Notes: generated from the letters alone by a model not told the origin. A DNA stretch of 41,699 nt from Thermoplasmata archaeon (GCA_019594305.1 JAFDTZ010000002.1:1-41699), one strand, 5' to 3'; counted from the stretch's first letter, positions 1-8,993 are shown. Program-made: numbers and translations.

Positions 1-1
1 G

Positions 2-1567
2 TTAACACCGAACGGAAATATTATTGGTAATACGATTATTGGGGCCGATCGGGGCATCCGTGTTCACTCTTCGGACTATATCACCATAGAGAACAATTTT
101 GTTAGTTCTTCGGAATACACTGGACTAGAACTCAGTGCATCTATTGGTACAATAATAAATAACAATACATTAGTAAATAATCGGGGTGGATTTTTTGCAA
201 CGTATTCTGACGAGAATATCTTCATGGAGAATAAAATCTATGATAATGAACTCCGAGGCATCGGTTTATACTATAGTAATTATAATCTCATACACGATAA
301 TCAAATTTTAGGTCACAGCACTTATGGAATAGAATTTTACGCCTCTATAGGCAATACAGTGAAAAATAATACTATCTTTGATAATGATATAGCGGGTTTC
401 AATGTGGATGTAGAACCCGGTGGAGGTTCATCTTCACGAGACAATTTGATCTACAACAACGACTTCATCGAGAACGGACAACATGTGATCAACAGAGGAG
501 ACAACCATTACTACAACGAATCAGAATCACTCGGTAATTACTGGTCGGACTACGAGGAGATGTATCCTGATGCGCAGGAGATAAACGGCATCTGGGATAC
601 GCCTTACGAAGGCGACGAAGTCGTCCCCTTTACCGACGAATATCCTCAGGTCGAACCCGGTGTACCGTACATAAACATATCGCATCCCGAAGACGGTGCG
701 GTGATCACGGAGCCGGGGCTGACGGTGAGCTGGACCGGTAGATATCGGTATGAAGAGGAATTGGAGTACGAAGTCAGGCTTAACGATGGACCGTGGGAAA
801 ACGTAGGTGTTGATACAGACTTCGACATCATCTTTTCGGAACCCGGAGATCATCTTTTCGAAGTCAGAGTTGCCAACGTTTTGACAGAACACGTGGGAGG
901 CACTGTTGAATTCACGGTCGATATCGAATCCGAGATACTCGTGAGGAACTTCACGGTCGAACCCCTGGAAGGCGTCGAGCCTTTGGAAGTCAGCATAACA
1001 GCGGAGCTGGAAAACATCGGCGACATCGACGACGATATCGTACTTCATATCGGAGAGACAGCGAACATCACTTTTTCGGTAGTCGCCGGTGAAACAGTGT
1101 ACGTAGATGAGAGCTACGTGTTCGATGCGGCCGGTACTTACACGATAGCACTGGGTGGTAGATCCGCTACGGTGACTGTAAGCCGCAGCGAACCGGAGAT
1201 ACTGGTGAATGATCTCACTGTCGAACCCCTGGAAGGCGTCGAGCCTTTAGAAGTTAGTATTACGGCAGAGCTGGAGAATGTCGGCGGTGTAGCCGGTGAA
1301 ATCTCCCTTTACATCGGTGGAGCTGTGCACGGAACGTGGACGGTCGCGGCTGGCGAAACCGTTTACATAGATGAAAGCCACGTGTTCGATGAGGCAGGCA
1401 ACTACACTATAGAGCTAGGTGATGAAAGCGCGGTGGTCGCAGTTGACGAAAAGCCTGACGACCCCGGTGCTAACACAACACTACTACTGATAATCGTGAT
1501 CGCAGCGGCAGCATCGGTTATGATCGCATCGTACTATATCCGTACCAAACGAGAAGACCAAAAGTAG
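2..1567 (+). CDS. Surface beta-helix protein with two CARDB-like repeats and a C-terminal membrane anchor (5' end cut off)
   Basis: The reading frame is open from base 2, so the gene begins before the window; the first ATG at 224 is internal. The N-terminal part seen here is made of short Asn/Ile-rich turns (NNTI, DNLIYNN types), the pattern of right-handed parallel beta-helix (NosD-like) proteins. It is followed by an Ig-like segment and two near-identical domains of about 85 residues with the shared motif VEPLEGVEPLEVSITAELEN, resembling CARDB/Ig-like adhesion modules. A hydrophobic helix of about 20 residues and a short basic tail (RTKREDQK) close the protein, so it should be anchored in the membrane with its bulk outside. 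A polysaccharide-binding or adhesion role is inference; no catalytic motif is visible. Confidence 0.8.
   Translation, partial: LTPNGNIIGNTIIGADRGIRVHSSDYITIENNFVSSSEYTGLELSASIGTIINNNTLVNNRGGFFATYSDENIFMENKIYDNELRGIGLYYSNYNLIHDNQILGHSTYGIEFYASIGNTVKNNTIFDNDIAGFNVDVEPGGGSSSRDNLIYNNDFIENGQHVINRGDNHYYNESESLGNYWSDYEEMYPDAQEINGIWDTPYEGDEVVPFTDEYPQVEPGVPYINISHPEDGAVITEPGLTVSWTGRYRYEEELEYEVRLNDGPWENVGVDTDFDIIFSEPGDHLFEVRVANVLTEHVGGTVEFTVDIESEILVRNFTVEPLEGVEPLEVSITAELENIGDIDDDIVLHIGETANITFSVVAGETVYVDESYVFDAAGTYTIALGGRSATVTVSRSEPEILVNDLTVEPLEGVEPLEVSITAELENVGGVAGEISLYIGGAVHGTWTVAAGETVYIDESHVFDEAGNYTIELGDESAVVAVDEKPDDPGANTTLLLIIVIAAAASVMIASYYIRTKREDQK
952..1275 (+). repeat. Tandem intragenic repeat encoding the two CARDB-like domains
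   Basis: The start of the domain is nearly identical at DNA level in two copies about 264 bp apart, beginning near 952 and 1216 (shared core GTCGAACCCCTGGAAGGCG). Differences fall mostly at third codon positions, indicating a fairly recent or homogenised in-frame duplication. Confidence 0.7.
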
Positions 1568-1578
1568 AAAAAAACACC

Positions 1579-1593
1579 GTGTTCTAGAAACAC
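1579..1593. terminator. Small hairpin between convergent genes
   Basis: GTGTT and AACAC flank the short centre CTAGA just after the stop of the beta-helix gene, in the gap between two converging genes. It could help end transcription, but archaeal terminators are mainly T-runs, so this is weak. Confidence 0.3.
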
Positions 1594-1660
1594 ATCAGAT
1601 CTATATCGCCCTTGAGGTAGCTACCGTACATCTGGTGTTACAGTACATAAAGCATCAACT

Positions 1661-2350
1661 TTAAAACAATTTTTTCTGCTCGTCCAGTTCAGGGTAGTGT
1701 ACTCTCTCCAGTGCCTCTGGCTCATCTCCGTGCCTCCCCACAGGCCACCCCTCCATCTCATCTTCAGGGTACGGTACCAGCATCTCTTTGATATCATCTT
1801 TTGATAGTCCTTCACTTAACCATCTTTTTTCAGTGGCCCGTTTCAATATCACGGGCATCCGTTTCTTTGTATTGTGTATCTCCGCCACCAGTGAGTTGGC
1901 ATCGGTGGTTATTATAGAAAAAGTATCATGGCTTTCCCACCTGTCCCATATACCGGCCATACCGAAAGGATCACCACTCTTTAACCGTAGGTAGTAGGGA
2001 TATCTTCGTCCACCGCGATGGTGCCATTCGAAGAATCCGTCGGCTATCACGATACACCTTCTCTTACGTACGGGAACCCTGAAGGAAGGCGTCTCGAATA
2101 TGTTCTCCGCCCTGGCGTTGAAAGTCATCTTCCTTATGGTTTCCGCCTTCTCCGTATCCTTTACCCAGAAAGGTATCAGCCCCCATTCGAGAGATCGTAT
2201 TTTATCTTCTTCCACCATCACCGGCATCCCAGGGAATTCAAAAGCCCATGCGTTGTAAGTCCTTTGGAACCCATCTCTGTTTGAAAATACTGCGTCGAAC
2301 CGCTTTCCAAGTTCTTCGGGTTCCTGGTTTACCGAGTAGTTGAAACACAT
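1661..2350 (-). CDS. SRAP (HMCES/YedK) abasic-site DNA-protein crosslinking protein
   Basis: The 229-residue product matches the SRAP family, which shields abasic sites in single-stranded DNA by covalent linkage through the N-terminal Cys2. The start is set at 2350 because only this ATG gives Met-Cys-Phe-Asn (MCFNYS), placing the catalytic cysteine at position 2; an ATG 12 nt upstream would bury it and overlap the preceding gene. Other family marks are visible: WGLIPFW, NARAENI, the glutamate in GFFEWH and the histidine in IHNTKKRMPVIL. It lies 2 nt after the stop of the upstream DUF3795-like gene and is probably co-transcribed from that gene's promoter. A role in repair or tolerance of base loss is inferred from the family. 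Confidence 0.92.
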   Translation of the reverse strand: MCFNYSVNQEPEELGKRFDAVFSNRDGFQRTYNAWAFEFPGMPVMVEEDKIRSLEWGLIPFWVKDTEKAETIRKMTFNARAENIFETPSFRVPVRKRRCIVIADGFFEWHHRGGRRYPYYLRLKSGDPFGMAGIWDRWESHDTFSIITTDANSLVAEIHNTKKRMPVILKRATEKRWLSEGLSKDDIKEMLVPYPEDEMEGWPVGRHGDEPEALERVHYPELDEQKKLF

Positions 2351-2352
2351 GT

Positions 2353-2688
2353 TCACTCGCAACAGCAGTCACAGGTTAGTTCATGAATCAACCGTATAGT
2401 CTCCTCGTCACCGTGTTTATTCCTGTATGCAAGAATTCCCGCTCGAATGACAGCATTTATCGGGCCCTCGTCAGGGTCGTACCTTTCCATGAAGTCGTTA
2501 CAGGGAAAATCGTCGCATTCGCCGCAGTGCCGCAGTCCTTTATTTTCGGTACATGTGTATGTCTTACAATCTCCCCAAAAGGGCCTGCCTTCAACCTCGG
2601 TACAGCCCTTGCAAAGTGGCTCTTTCTTCCCTTGGAACCAGTCACAGTCGTCGCAAACTATTCCGCACGGTGAGAATATATTTACCAT
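2353..2688 (-). CDS. Small Cys-rich DUF3795-like protein
   Basis: This 111-residue protein has 15 or so cysteines, in pairs such as CGIVCDDC, CKGC, CGEC and a C-terminal CDCCCE. The pattern and size resemble DUF3795, a putative zinc- or cluster-binding family without assigned function. A TATA-like element lies about 28 nt before the ATG, so the transcript is probably leaderless. The SRAP gene follows after 2 nt, so the two form a small operon. The terminal CDCCCE looks like an exposed metal site. Function unknown. Confidence 0.8.
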   Translation of the reverse strand: MVNIFSPCGIVCDDCDWFQGKKEPLCKGCTEVEGRPFWGDCKTYTCTENKGLRHCGECDDFPCNDFMERYDPDEGPINAVIRAGILAYRNKHGDEETIRLIHELTCDCCCE

Positions 2689-2709
2689 GGTATAGTTTAG
2701 ATTCTTATA

Positions 2710-2721
2710 CGTATATAATCC
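2710..2721 (-). promoter_or_regulatory. TATA box for the DUF3795/SRAP operon
   Basis: On the minus strand GGATTATATACG is centred about 28 nt before the ATG at 2688, the spacing of a leaderless archaeal promoter. Confidence 0.6.
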
Positions 2722-2752
2722 TTTACATCTAGGTGATATTTCACCGCAGGTT

Positions 2753-4552
2753 TCAACCGGCCTGTATCTCTTTGCCGCCCTTTATAGCGTCGAGTAATAC
2801 TTCTCCGGCCTGGGTGTTCTTTCTTATCTTTATATAGCCGTCACTACCGACTGTAGCGGTGGTCAGATAATAACCATCTGCAAGTATATCTACGGTGTCT
2901 CCGGACATATGGGTGCCGATGTATAGCACAACTTTATCCGCCTCCTCCGAAACGTTTACGGACGTTGAGTCCGAAGAATGGTCTCGCTCTTCCAGGGCCC
3001 TAACATCGATGTCAACCCCTAGGTCGTCCTCTATGGCCCTTATCCGTTTGCCTCCGCTTCCCAGGATCGCGGGGATCTGTGATTCTTCTACATATATGGT
3101 AACTCTTTCTTCCGAATCCACATTGCACGCCACTCTACCCCGTATGTACCTCCCGATATCCTCCTCGATGAAGCGGGTGGCCAGCTCCCACAGAGGCTTC
3201 TGTTCTGCCGTCTCTTTGACAGGCATGACCACTACCTGCTCGCCATAGGAGTAAACTTCGTATTCCGTAACATCGTTTTCGAAATTCTTAACCTCGATAA
3301 CCGGTCTGGCTAGGTCCTGTTCTACCATGCCAGCCGGTACTTTAACTGTAAATGTGATATCGTAAACCTTGGCCACTTCTCCGGCGTCGACGAATATCAC
3401 CGTATCTACCACTTGGGGGACCATTCCAAGTTCTACACGTCCTATCAGCCTCTGCAGAGCGTCTATACCTCTGTTTGCATGGGTAACACCCACCATACCC
3501 ACACCAGCCAGTCGCATGTCTGCGAACACCTTAAAGTCCGGTGTCTTTCGTACTTCGTCGAATATCGTGTAATCCGGTCTAACCAGTAGAAGCAGGTCGG
3601 CGGTGTTCTCCAGCGAACCGTCGAGATCGGTGTACTGTGTGATATCGTCAGGCACCTGAAGGTCCCGGGGTTTCTCCATGGTCTTTACCACGTATTCGTT
3701 TTCCATAAGATATATGGCAACAGCCTGAGCCAGTGTACTCTTTCCCGCACCCGGGGAACCAGCCAGTAAAACACCGCGCTTTTTCTCAGTGATCCTCTTC
3801 TTAAGGGCTTCCGAAAGGCGGTAATCGTCAAGAGGTATGACTGCCACCGGTCTTGCAGCGGTTATCTCGAATCCGTCCGAAAAAGGCGGCCGGGCGATGA
3901 CTATGCGCATATCTCTAAGCTGTACCACCGTAGCTCCCCCTCTGTCCAATTCGATAAAACCGTTGGGCGCCCTTTTTGTCCTTTCGACTATCTCGTGGGC
4001 TACCTGCCTGAGTTCATTCTCATGGGATATTTGCTCGTCGATCACTTCCATCCTGAGATCCCCGGGCGTGCCTCTTTTCGCCCTGGGTTTTGTGCCTACC
4101 CGCAGATGAACCGACATAACGTCTTCCTCGAAATATTCTGATATCCATTTCACTTCTCCTTCTGACTCCGGCGGCAGATAATGGACTGCGATCCCTTTGG
4201 CCTTGGCTATCTGGGCCTGCACTATATCGCTAGTGAGCAATTCCGCTTCTTCTTCTGCCGCAAGGTCCCTGACCATGGAGTCTATCTCTCCGCTGTGTGC
4301 CATCATTATCTCTTCATAAGAAGGTCTTTCACCCTTGAACACCAGTACGAGTTTTCCTTTTTCGTGCATTTCTCTCAGTATGGCCAGCTCTTCCAGCCCG
4401 CTGATACCGGTTTCCTTTCCTTTATTTGCCTGGCCTTCCAACTCGGCTACCACGGCTTCGGAAACTATGACCTCCGTAGCTTCTACATCTTCACCCACAT
4501 GGCTTCTTACACGCCCATCGACTATAACGCTGGTATCCGGAACTATCTTCAT
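2753..4552 (-). CDS. pinA: PINA-type ATPase: PIN domain, RecA/PilT-like ATPase, KH domain
   Basis: The 599-residue protein has an N-terminal PIN nuclease-like domain (acidic residues D6, E37/E39, D91, D109), an ATPase core with Walker A GSPGAGKST at about 265-273, and a KH-like segment near residues 495-525 with GSGGKRIRAI. This order is that of archaeal PINA, a hexameric ATPase studied in Sulfolobus that acts on Holliday junctions and works with Hjm/Hel308 and Hjc. The PIN acids look intact, so nuclease activity is not excluded. A TATA box about 25 nt before the ATG at 4552 suggests its own leaderless promoter, separate from the MFS gene 45 nt upstream. The domain assignment is firm; the role in branch migration is carried over from the family. 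Confidence 0.9.
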   Translation of the reverse strand: MKIVPDTSVIVDGRVRSHVGEDVEATEVIVSEAVVAELEGQANKGKETGISGLEELAILREMHEKGKLVLVFKGERPSYEEIMMAHSGEIDSMVRDLAAEEEAELLTSDIVQAQIAKAKGIAVHYLPPESEGEVKWISEYFEEDVMSVHLRVGTKPRAKRGTPGDLRMEVIDEQISHENELRQVAHEIVERTKRAPNGFIELDRGGATVVQLRDMRIVIARPPFSDGFEITAARPVAVIPLDDYRLSEALKKRITEKKRGVLLAGSPGAGKSTLAQAVAIYLMENEYVVKTMEKPRDLQVPDDITQYTDLDGSLENTADLLLLVRPDYTIFDEVRKTPDFKVFADMRLAGVGMVGVTHANRGIDALQRLIGRVELGMVPQVVDTVIFVDAGEVAKVYDITFTVKVPAGMVEQDLARPVIEVKNFENDVTEYEVYSYGEQVVVMPVKETAEQKPLWELATRFIEEDIGRYIRGRVACNVDSEERVTIYVEESQIPAILGSGGKRIRAIEDDLGVDIDVRALEERDHSSDSTSVNVSEEADKVVLYIGTHMSGDTVDILADGYYLTTATVGSDGYIKIRKNTQAGEVLLDAIKGGKEIQAG

Positions 4553-4570
4553 GATTACAAATTCATCTGG

Positions 4571-4583
4571 GATATATAAAAAT
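4571..4583 (-). promoter_or_regulatory. TATA box for pinA
   Basis: Minus-strand TTTTTATATATC is centred about 25 nt from the ATG at 4552. It lies in the 45-nt gap after the MFS gene. Confidence 0.65.
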
Positions 4584-4597
4584 CTTTTCTGTATGCG

Positions 4598-5539
4598 TTA
4601 CCGCAGATCCGGAAGCAGTGTGACTAGGGCCCATAAAGCACCCATGATACCGATGCAGATAAAAACTACGTTCAATCCGATGAATATGAGAGAAAGGCCT
4701 ATCAACACCGGTGCAAGCGTCATCCCCACGTATTTCATCGTGTTGAATACCGCTACAACGGAGCCGGTAAGATCCGGCGGGGCTAATCGGGTGACCCGAT
4801 CATATATCGTAGGTGATACGATTCCCATGCCTATTCCGTACAAGATAAAACTGAGGCTGACCATATAGCTTCCCGTTGGCCAGTATGGTAACGTTAGGAA
4901 GCATATGCTTATGGAAGCGAATCCCAAAGATGCACGCCGTCGCCAGTTTAGATAGGTGGCGATAGAGCTGGCCTTGGCTGCAAGGATGGCAGAGAAGAAA
5001 GCCTGGCCCGCTAAGGCGATCCCACTGAATATTTCGTCGAAGCCGTGAATTTGAATTAGATACAACGGCAAATATGTCACCAGGGCGTAAAGGAAGAAAA
5101 ATAGTATCATTGAATGGATCATTATGTTACGTACTTTTTTTATCTTCAAGGTGTAAAGTAAAGAAGATGCGTACTCCCTGGCCGAACCCTTTCCTCTTTT
5201 TCTTCGATCCGGCGCATTTCCTGTCTCCGGAAGAAAAAGGTACAGTAAAACAGCCAATCCTATGGACAATCCGTAAACTGCAAAGACCAGTTTCCAGTGT
5301 ATGGAAGCTCCCAAAGTATCGATGTAATAGCCTATAACAGGAAGGCTGATGGCGGCGGCGAGAGTGTACACACTGAGTATAAGACCTATGTGCTCGGGAT
5401 GCGCATCGAAGGCCGCACCGATGGTAGGAAGTCCGGGGGCTACAAGCCCTCCGCCCATGACACCGAAGGCACCCATGATCAGAAGGATCACAACAACGAA
5501 CTTAGGAAAATTCCCTCTATCATACCTCAAAAGGCCCAC
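4598..5539 (-). CDS. MFS-like transporter with TM3-TM5 region apparently missing
   Basis: The product is a 313-residue membrane protein, while MFS exporters usually have about 400 residues and 12 helices. I see roughly nine hydrophobic segments: TM1 (about 14-37), one like TM2 or TM5 (50-72), a TM6-like one ending in LFLPETG (82-107), then six helices of the C-terminal half (about 141-308). Motif A (GxLaDRxGRR) between TM2 and TM3 is absent; GYYIDTLGASIHWKLVF reads like the TM5-TM6 boundary joined to the TM2 region. An in-frame deletion of about 90 residues explains this. The start is GTG, preceded by AAGGT. It may be a decayed gene or a reduced transporter; the substrate cannot be told. Confidence 0.75.
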   Translation of the reverse strand: MGLLRYDRGNFPKFVVVILLIMGAFGVMGGGLVAPGLPTIGAAFDAHPEHIGLILSVYTLAAAISLPVIGYYIDTLGASIHWKLVFAVYGLSIGLAVLLYLFLPETGNAPDRRKRGKGSAREYASSLLYTLKIKKVRNIMIHSMILFFFLYALVTYLPLYLIQIHGFDEIFSGIALAGQAFFSAILAAKASSIATYLNWRRRASLGFASISICFLTLPYWPTGSYMVSLSFILYGIGMGIVSPTIYDRVTRLAPPDLTGSVVAVFNTMKYVGMTLAPVLIGLSLIFIGLNVVFICIGIMGALWALVTLLPDLR

Positions 5540-5686
5540 ACCTTATCTTCTGACGAATACATGTTATTAGATGTGTGAGATATTACGGAGAGAAATAAAA
5601 TTTCCTATCTGTTTCAATGACCCCGATGAACTTGATCCCCTCAGTTGAATGCTTATTATTACTGAAGAAAGCGTCATCATCGGTGA

Positions 5687-5725
5687 AAATTTAAATAGGC
5701 TCCTTAGTGTATCTTCCACCGAGGT
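5687..5725 (+). promoter_or_regulatory. Promoter and ribosome site of pncB
   Basis: AAATTTAAATA at 5687-5697 is a TATA box giving an expected transcript start near 5718. GAGGT at 5721-5725 sits 6 nt before the ATG at 5732, so the leader is very short but holds a Shine-Dalgarno match. Confidence 0.6.
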
Positions 5726-5731
5726 AAAAAG

Positions 5732-6934
5732 ATGAATGCATTTCACACGGCCTCGGAAGATGATATACGTAAGGGAAGGACGACGGATGTATACTTCAAA
5801 AACGCCATGAAGATATTTGAGGCAAAGGGGTTGGGGGGCGAAAGTGTGGTAGCGGAATTCACAACCACATCGCTCCCGGAGGACGGAACGTGGGGTGTGT
5901 TCGTGGGCTTGGACGATGTACTCTCTCTCTTGGAAGGGCTACCGGTAGACCTCTATTCCCTCCCGGAAGGCACCATATTCAGACCCAGGGATACGCAGGG
6001 TGTGCTCACACCCGTTATGTTCCTAGAGGGTCCTTACAAAGAGTTCTGCATCTATGAAACCCCCTTGCTCGGGTTTATATGTCACCCCTCGGGCATCACC
6101 ACTAAAGCGGCCCGTGTTAAAAAAGCAGCTGGCGACGCCGGTGTAATGTCATTCGGTATTAGGAGGATGCACCCGGCCATAGCACCATCCATAGACCGCT
6201 CGGCTTACGTAGGCGGATGTGATGCTATCTCGTGTATAGCCGGGGCCGAAGAAGTGGGCGTGGAGCCCACGGGAACAATGCCCCATTCACTTACGATAAT
6301 ATTCGGATCCCCTGAAGATGCTTTTAGAGCCTACCATGAGGTGCTCCCTGAAGATATTAAACGTATAGCCTTGGTAGATACCTATCATGATGAAACTCTT
6401 GAAACCTTCATGGCATCGGAAGCCGTCGGCGATAAGTTGTACGGTGTGAGGCTTGACACGCCCTCATCCCGAAGAGGTGATTTGATCAAGATAGTACAGG
6501 AGGTAAAGTGGGAGATGGAGGTAAGAGGTATCGATGCGACTATAATCACCTCCGGTGGGATGAACGAATACAACATTCCGCCTTTAAAGAAGGCCGGTGT
6601 AACTTCTTTCGGTGTGGGTACCAGCGTTTCAAACGCGCGCACCATCAACTTTGCAATGGACATCGTTGAAAAAGAAGGAGAACCGGCTGCTAAAAGGGGT
6701 AAATTCAGCGGAAAAAAGAAAGTTTTCAGATGTCCCGAATGCCTCGCATACAAAAACCTTCCATGGAACACCACGGCCGCCCCGACTTGCACCTGCGGCG
6801 TAGAGATGGAACCGATGCTGAAAAGATACTTGAGAAAGGGCGTCCCCACTAAAGAGAGACCCCCGGTCTCCGAACTGAGGAATAAACAGCTCTTACAACT
6901 CGCAAAGGCGGAGGCACCATGGTTGGAAGGTTAA
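5732..6934 (+). CDS. pncB: Nicotinate phosphoribosyltransferase
   Basis: This 400-residue protein matches archaeal nicotinate phosphoribosyltransferase (the Thermoplasma type), which joins nicotinate to PRPP to make nicotinate mononucleotide in NAD salvage. Visible marks are the N-terminal GRTTDVYF, the histidine-containing IRRMHPAIAP, VDTYHDE, VRLDTPSSRRGD and the phosphate-binding end of the barrel TSGGMNEYNI with FGVGTSVSNA. A Cys4 zinc-ribbon-like segment (CPEC then CTCG) lies near the C-terminus, as in this archaeal branch. The next gene, 42 nt downstream on the same strand, is a nicotinamidase-like hydrolase supplying the nicotinate, so the two should form a salvage operon. Confidence 0.93.
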   Translation: MNAFHTASEDDIRKGRTTDVYFKNAMKIFEAKGLGGESVVAEFTTTSLPEDGTWGVFVGLDDVLSLLEGLPVDLYSLPEGTIFRPRDTQGVLTPVMFLEGPYKEFCIYETPLLGFICHPSGITTKAARVKKAAGDAGVMSFGIRRMHPAIAPSIDRSAYVGGCDAISCIAGAEEVGVEPTGTMPHSLTIIFGSPEDAFRAYHEVLPEDIKRIALVDTYHDETLETFMASEAVGDKLYGVRLDTPSSRRGDLIKIVQEVKWEMEVRGIDATIITSGGMNEYNIPPLKKAGVTSFGVGTSVSNARTINFAMDIVEKEGEPAAKRGKFSGKKKVFRCPECLAYKNLPWNTTAAPTCTCGVEMEPMLKRYLRKGVPTKERPPVSELRNKQLLQLAKAEAPWLEG

Positions 6935-6976
6935 TGGCAGAAAATAAAGTAAATACATTACTAAGAGTTGGATAAT

Positions 6977-7516
6977 ATGGCGGTAGGAATACTGGTACTC
7001 GATATGATCACAGATTTCGTCTACGGTACATTAGCCAGCGAAGGAGCCGAAAAGATCGTACCCGAACTTGAAGAATTACTTCGTGCGGCACGGGAAAACG
7101 AGCACACGATAATCTTCTGCAGAGACAGCCATTCCAATTCTGACCCGGAGATACATCTCTGGGGTGAGCATGCGATGGCCGGTGAAGAAGGGTCACAGGT
7201 AATACCCGAATTGTCCGAGTACCACGAACTCGACGTAACTAAAAGATACTACGACGCATTCTACGAGACAGACCTACATAAGGTACTCAAAGAAAATTCT
7301 ATAGATACGGTGGTTCTAACAGGAGTATCGACGGATATCTGCGTTTTACACACGGCCGCGGGAGCCTTCTTTCGAGGACTTGACGTGATCATCGTGAGTG
7401 ATTGCACCGCGTCGTTGGGTGCGGACAGACACGAAAGTGCTCTGGAGTACATGGAGAATATGTACGGAGCCGATATAGTAGAATCAAAAGAGCTGCAAAA
7501 GGGATGGAAATCTTAA
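6977..7516 (+). CDS. pncA: Nicotinamidase-like cysteine hydrolase (isochorismatase fold)
   Basis: The 179-residue product has the isochorismatase-hydrolase fold with the catalytic triad visible as the Asp in LVLDMITDF, the Lys in VTKRYYDAF and the Cys in GVSTDICVLHTA. The metal-site residues are suggested by DSHSNSDPEIHLWGEH. The ATG at 6977 is chosen over a TTG at 6968 because it begins directly at the first strand (MAVGILVLDM). Directly following pncB, it most likely turns nicotinamide into nicotinate, the substrate of PncB. Other members of the fold act on related amides, so the substrate rests partly on context. It converges with the metallo-beta-lactamase gene, 13 nt apart. Confidence 0.87.
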   Translation: MAVGILVLDMITDFVYGTLASEGAEKIVPELEELLRAARENEHTIIFCRDSHSNSDPEIHLWGEHAMAGEEGSQVIPELSEYHELDVTKRYYDAFYETDLHKVLKENSIDTVVLTGVSTDICVLHTAAGAFFRGLDVIIVSDCTASLGADRHESALEYMENMYGADIVESKELQKGWKS

Positions 7517-7529
7517 ATGTCCTGAGGTA

Positions 7530-8873
7530 TTACTCCAAGGGGCATTTAGTGGATGTCCATCCTTCAATTCCTCCGAGTATAACGTTCAGTTCGCTCCAAC
7601 CTTCTCTTTTTAACAAACTAGCAGCTATCATGGACCTTAGGCCGCTTCCGCAGAATATGTAGATATCTTTATCTTTCGGTATCTTGTCCTTATCTTTAGG
7701 GATATTGGTTATGTGGATATGATCCGCTCCTTCTATCTCACCACTTTCTTTCAATTCTCCCGCTCCTCGTACATCCAGTATCCAGGCTTCCTTTCCACTA
7801 TCGAGTTGACGGCAAAAGCTCTGTACGGTTATAGTGTTTACCGAACAACTCATCCTACCGGAACTGTGCCATGCCAGCATACCTCCCGAGAGAGATCCAA
7901 CCACATTGTCGTATCCGATCCGTTTTAGGTAGGTAACCGCCCTGGAGACATCTTGGCTAACAAGTATAATCGGTTTATCGTATTGTAAAAACCAACCTGC
8001 ATAGCTGGGTACTCCATTCAACCATATCGATAAGGCATCTGGTACATGGGCCGCACCGAAGCCGAGTTCGTCCCGGGTATCAAGTATTATCGATCTTTTC
8101 GCCTCTTCTTCGAACTCCGCCGGATTCATTCGTCTAAGACGTAAAGGCTCCGACGGCGTACCTTGAAGATTCATCTCTTCCATCTTTGCAAAATAAGGTG
8201 GATATTCTCTCATAAATGCAACTTTTTTGATGAATTCATCACGGTCTACCACCTGTAATTTCGGATTCCGCTCTTTTTCGATACCTACGGTTGTCCATTC
8301 TCTATCCGCTATACTCTCCCCGCAGGCGGAACCCGCGCCATGGGCGGGACAAATTATCACACCGTCGCCCAAAGGCAGTATCTTACTGAATATGGAATCA
8401 TATAATTTGGAGGCCATCTCTCTTAGCCTTTCCTTTCCGTAAAAGTCCACCCTTCCTACATCACCGGCGAAGAGTGCGTCACCGGTGAATATTATCCAGG
8501 GCTCTCCATCGAGGTCGTAAAGTAGATAACTCAAACTACCCAAGGTATGCCCCGGGGTGTGCACGGCCTCCAAGGTTAATCTGCCGACCCTCCATCTCTG
8601 TCCCTCCTTAACCAACTTCCCGTATCCGTAGTCCAGTTCTTTTTCAGTGTGCCATATTTTGGCACCGGTTCCGGTATGCAATTCATAGGAACCTATGACA
8701 TAATCTTCGTTCCTATGAGTCTCGAATATATCCGTTATTGTCATACCCTCTCTCTCCGCTATCTCGATGTAGTGTTCAACGTCCCTTCTGGGGTCGATAA
8801 CTACAGCCTGATCCCCGTCGCCGATAAGGTATGAATAGTGAGCCAAACCATCCGATTCTATTCTTTCTAACAT
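7530..8873 (-). CDS. Metallo-beta-lactamase fold protein with two rhodanese domains (persulfide dioxygenase-like)
   Basis: The protein (447 aa) has an N-terminal MBL domain (about 1-215) and two rhodanese domains (about 250-340 and 355-447), the layout of persulfide-handling proteins such as CstB. The usual HxHxDH motif reads THRNEDY: the first His and the Asp remain, while the second and third His are Asn and Tyr. The residues that bind the single iron of ETHE1-type persulfide dioxygenases appear kept: the His of THRN, the His in VHTPGHT and the Asp in FTGDALF. The first rhodanese loop (LVSQDVSRA) has no cysteine and should be inactive; the second has one (IFCGSGLRS). A role in sulfide or persulfide oxidation is inferred. 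Confidence 0.82.
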   Translation of the reverse strand: MLERIESDGLAHYSYLIGDGDQAVVIDPRRDVEHYIEIAEREGMTITDIFETHRNEDYVIGSYELHTGTGAKIWHTEKELDYGYGKLVKEGQRWRVGRLTLEAVHTPGHTLGSLSYLLYDLDGEPWIIFTGDALFAGDVGRVDFYGKERLREMASKLYDSIFSKILPLGDGVIICPAHGAGSACGESIADREWTTVGIEKERNPKLQVVDRDEFIKKVAFMREYPPYFAKMEEMNLQGTPSEPLRLRRMNPAEFEEEAKRSIILDTRDELGFGAAHVPDALSIWLNGVPSYAGWFLQYDKPIILVSQDVSRAVTYLKRIGYDNVVGSLSGGMLAWHSSGRMSCSVNTITVQSFCRQLDSGKEAWILDVRGAGELKESGEIEGADHIHITNIPKDKDKIPKDKDIYIFCGSGLRSMIAASLLKREGWSELNVILGGIEGWTSTKCPLE

Positions 8874-8993
8874 GGTACTTCCGCCTTATTTACGTAGCTT
8901 TAATTAACATAAAAAATTTTCTACAAAAAAATAATGTCATAAAGTGGTGTCGAATCGGCTACACGGACCAGGGTGCCGTGGTTCTTGGCTAAA

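Noticed and set aside
2351..2362. Earlier ATG for the SRAP protein
   Set aside because: It would add four residues before Met-Cys and move the catalytic cysteine off position 2.
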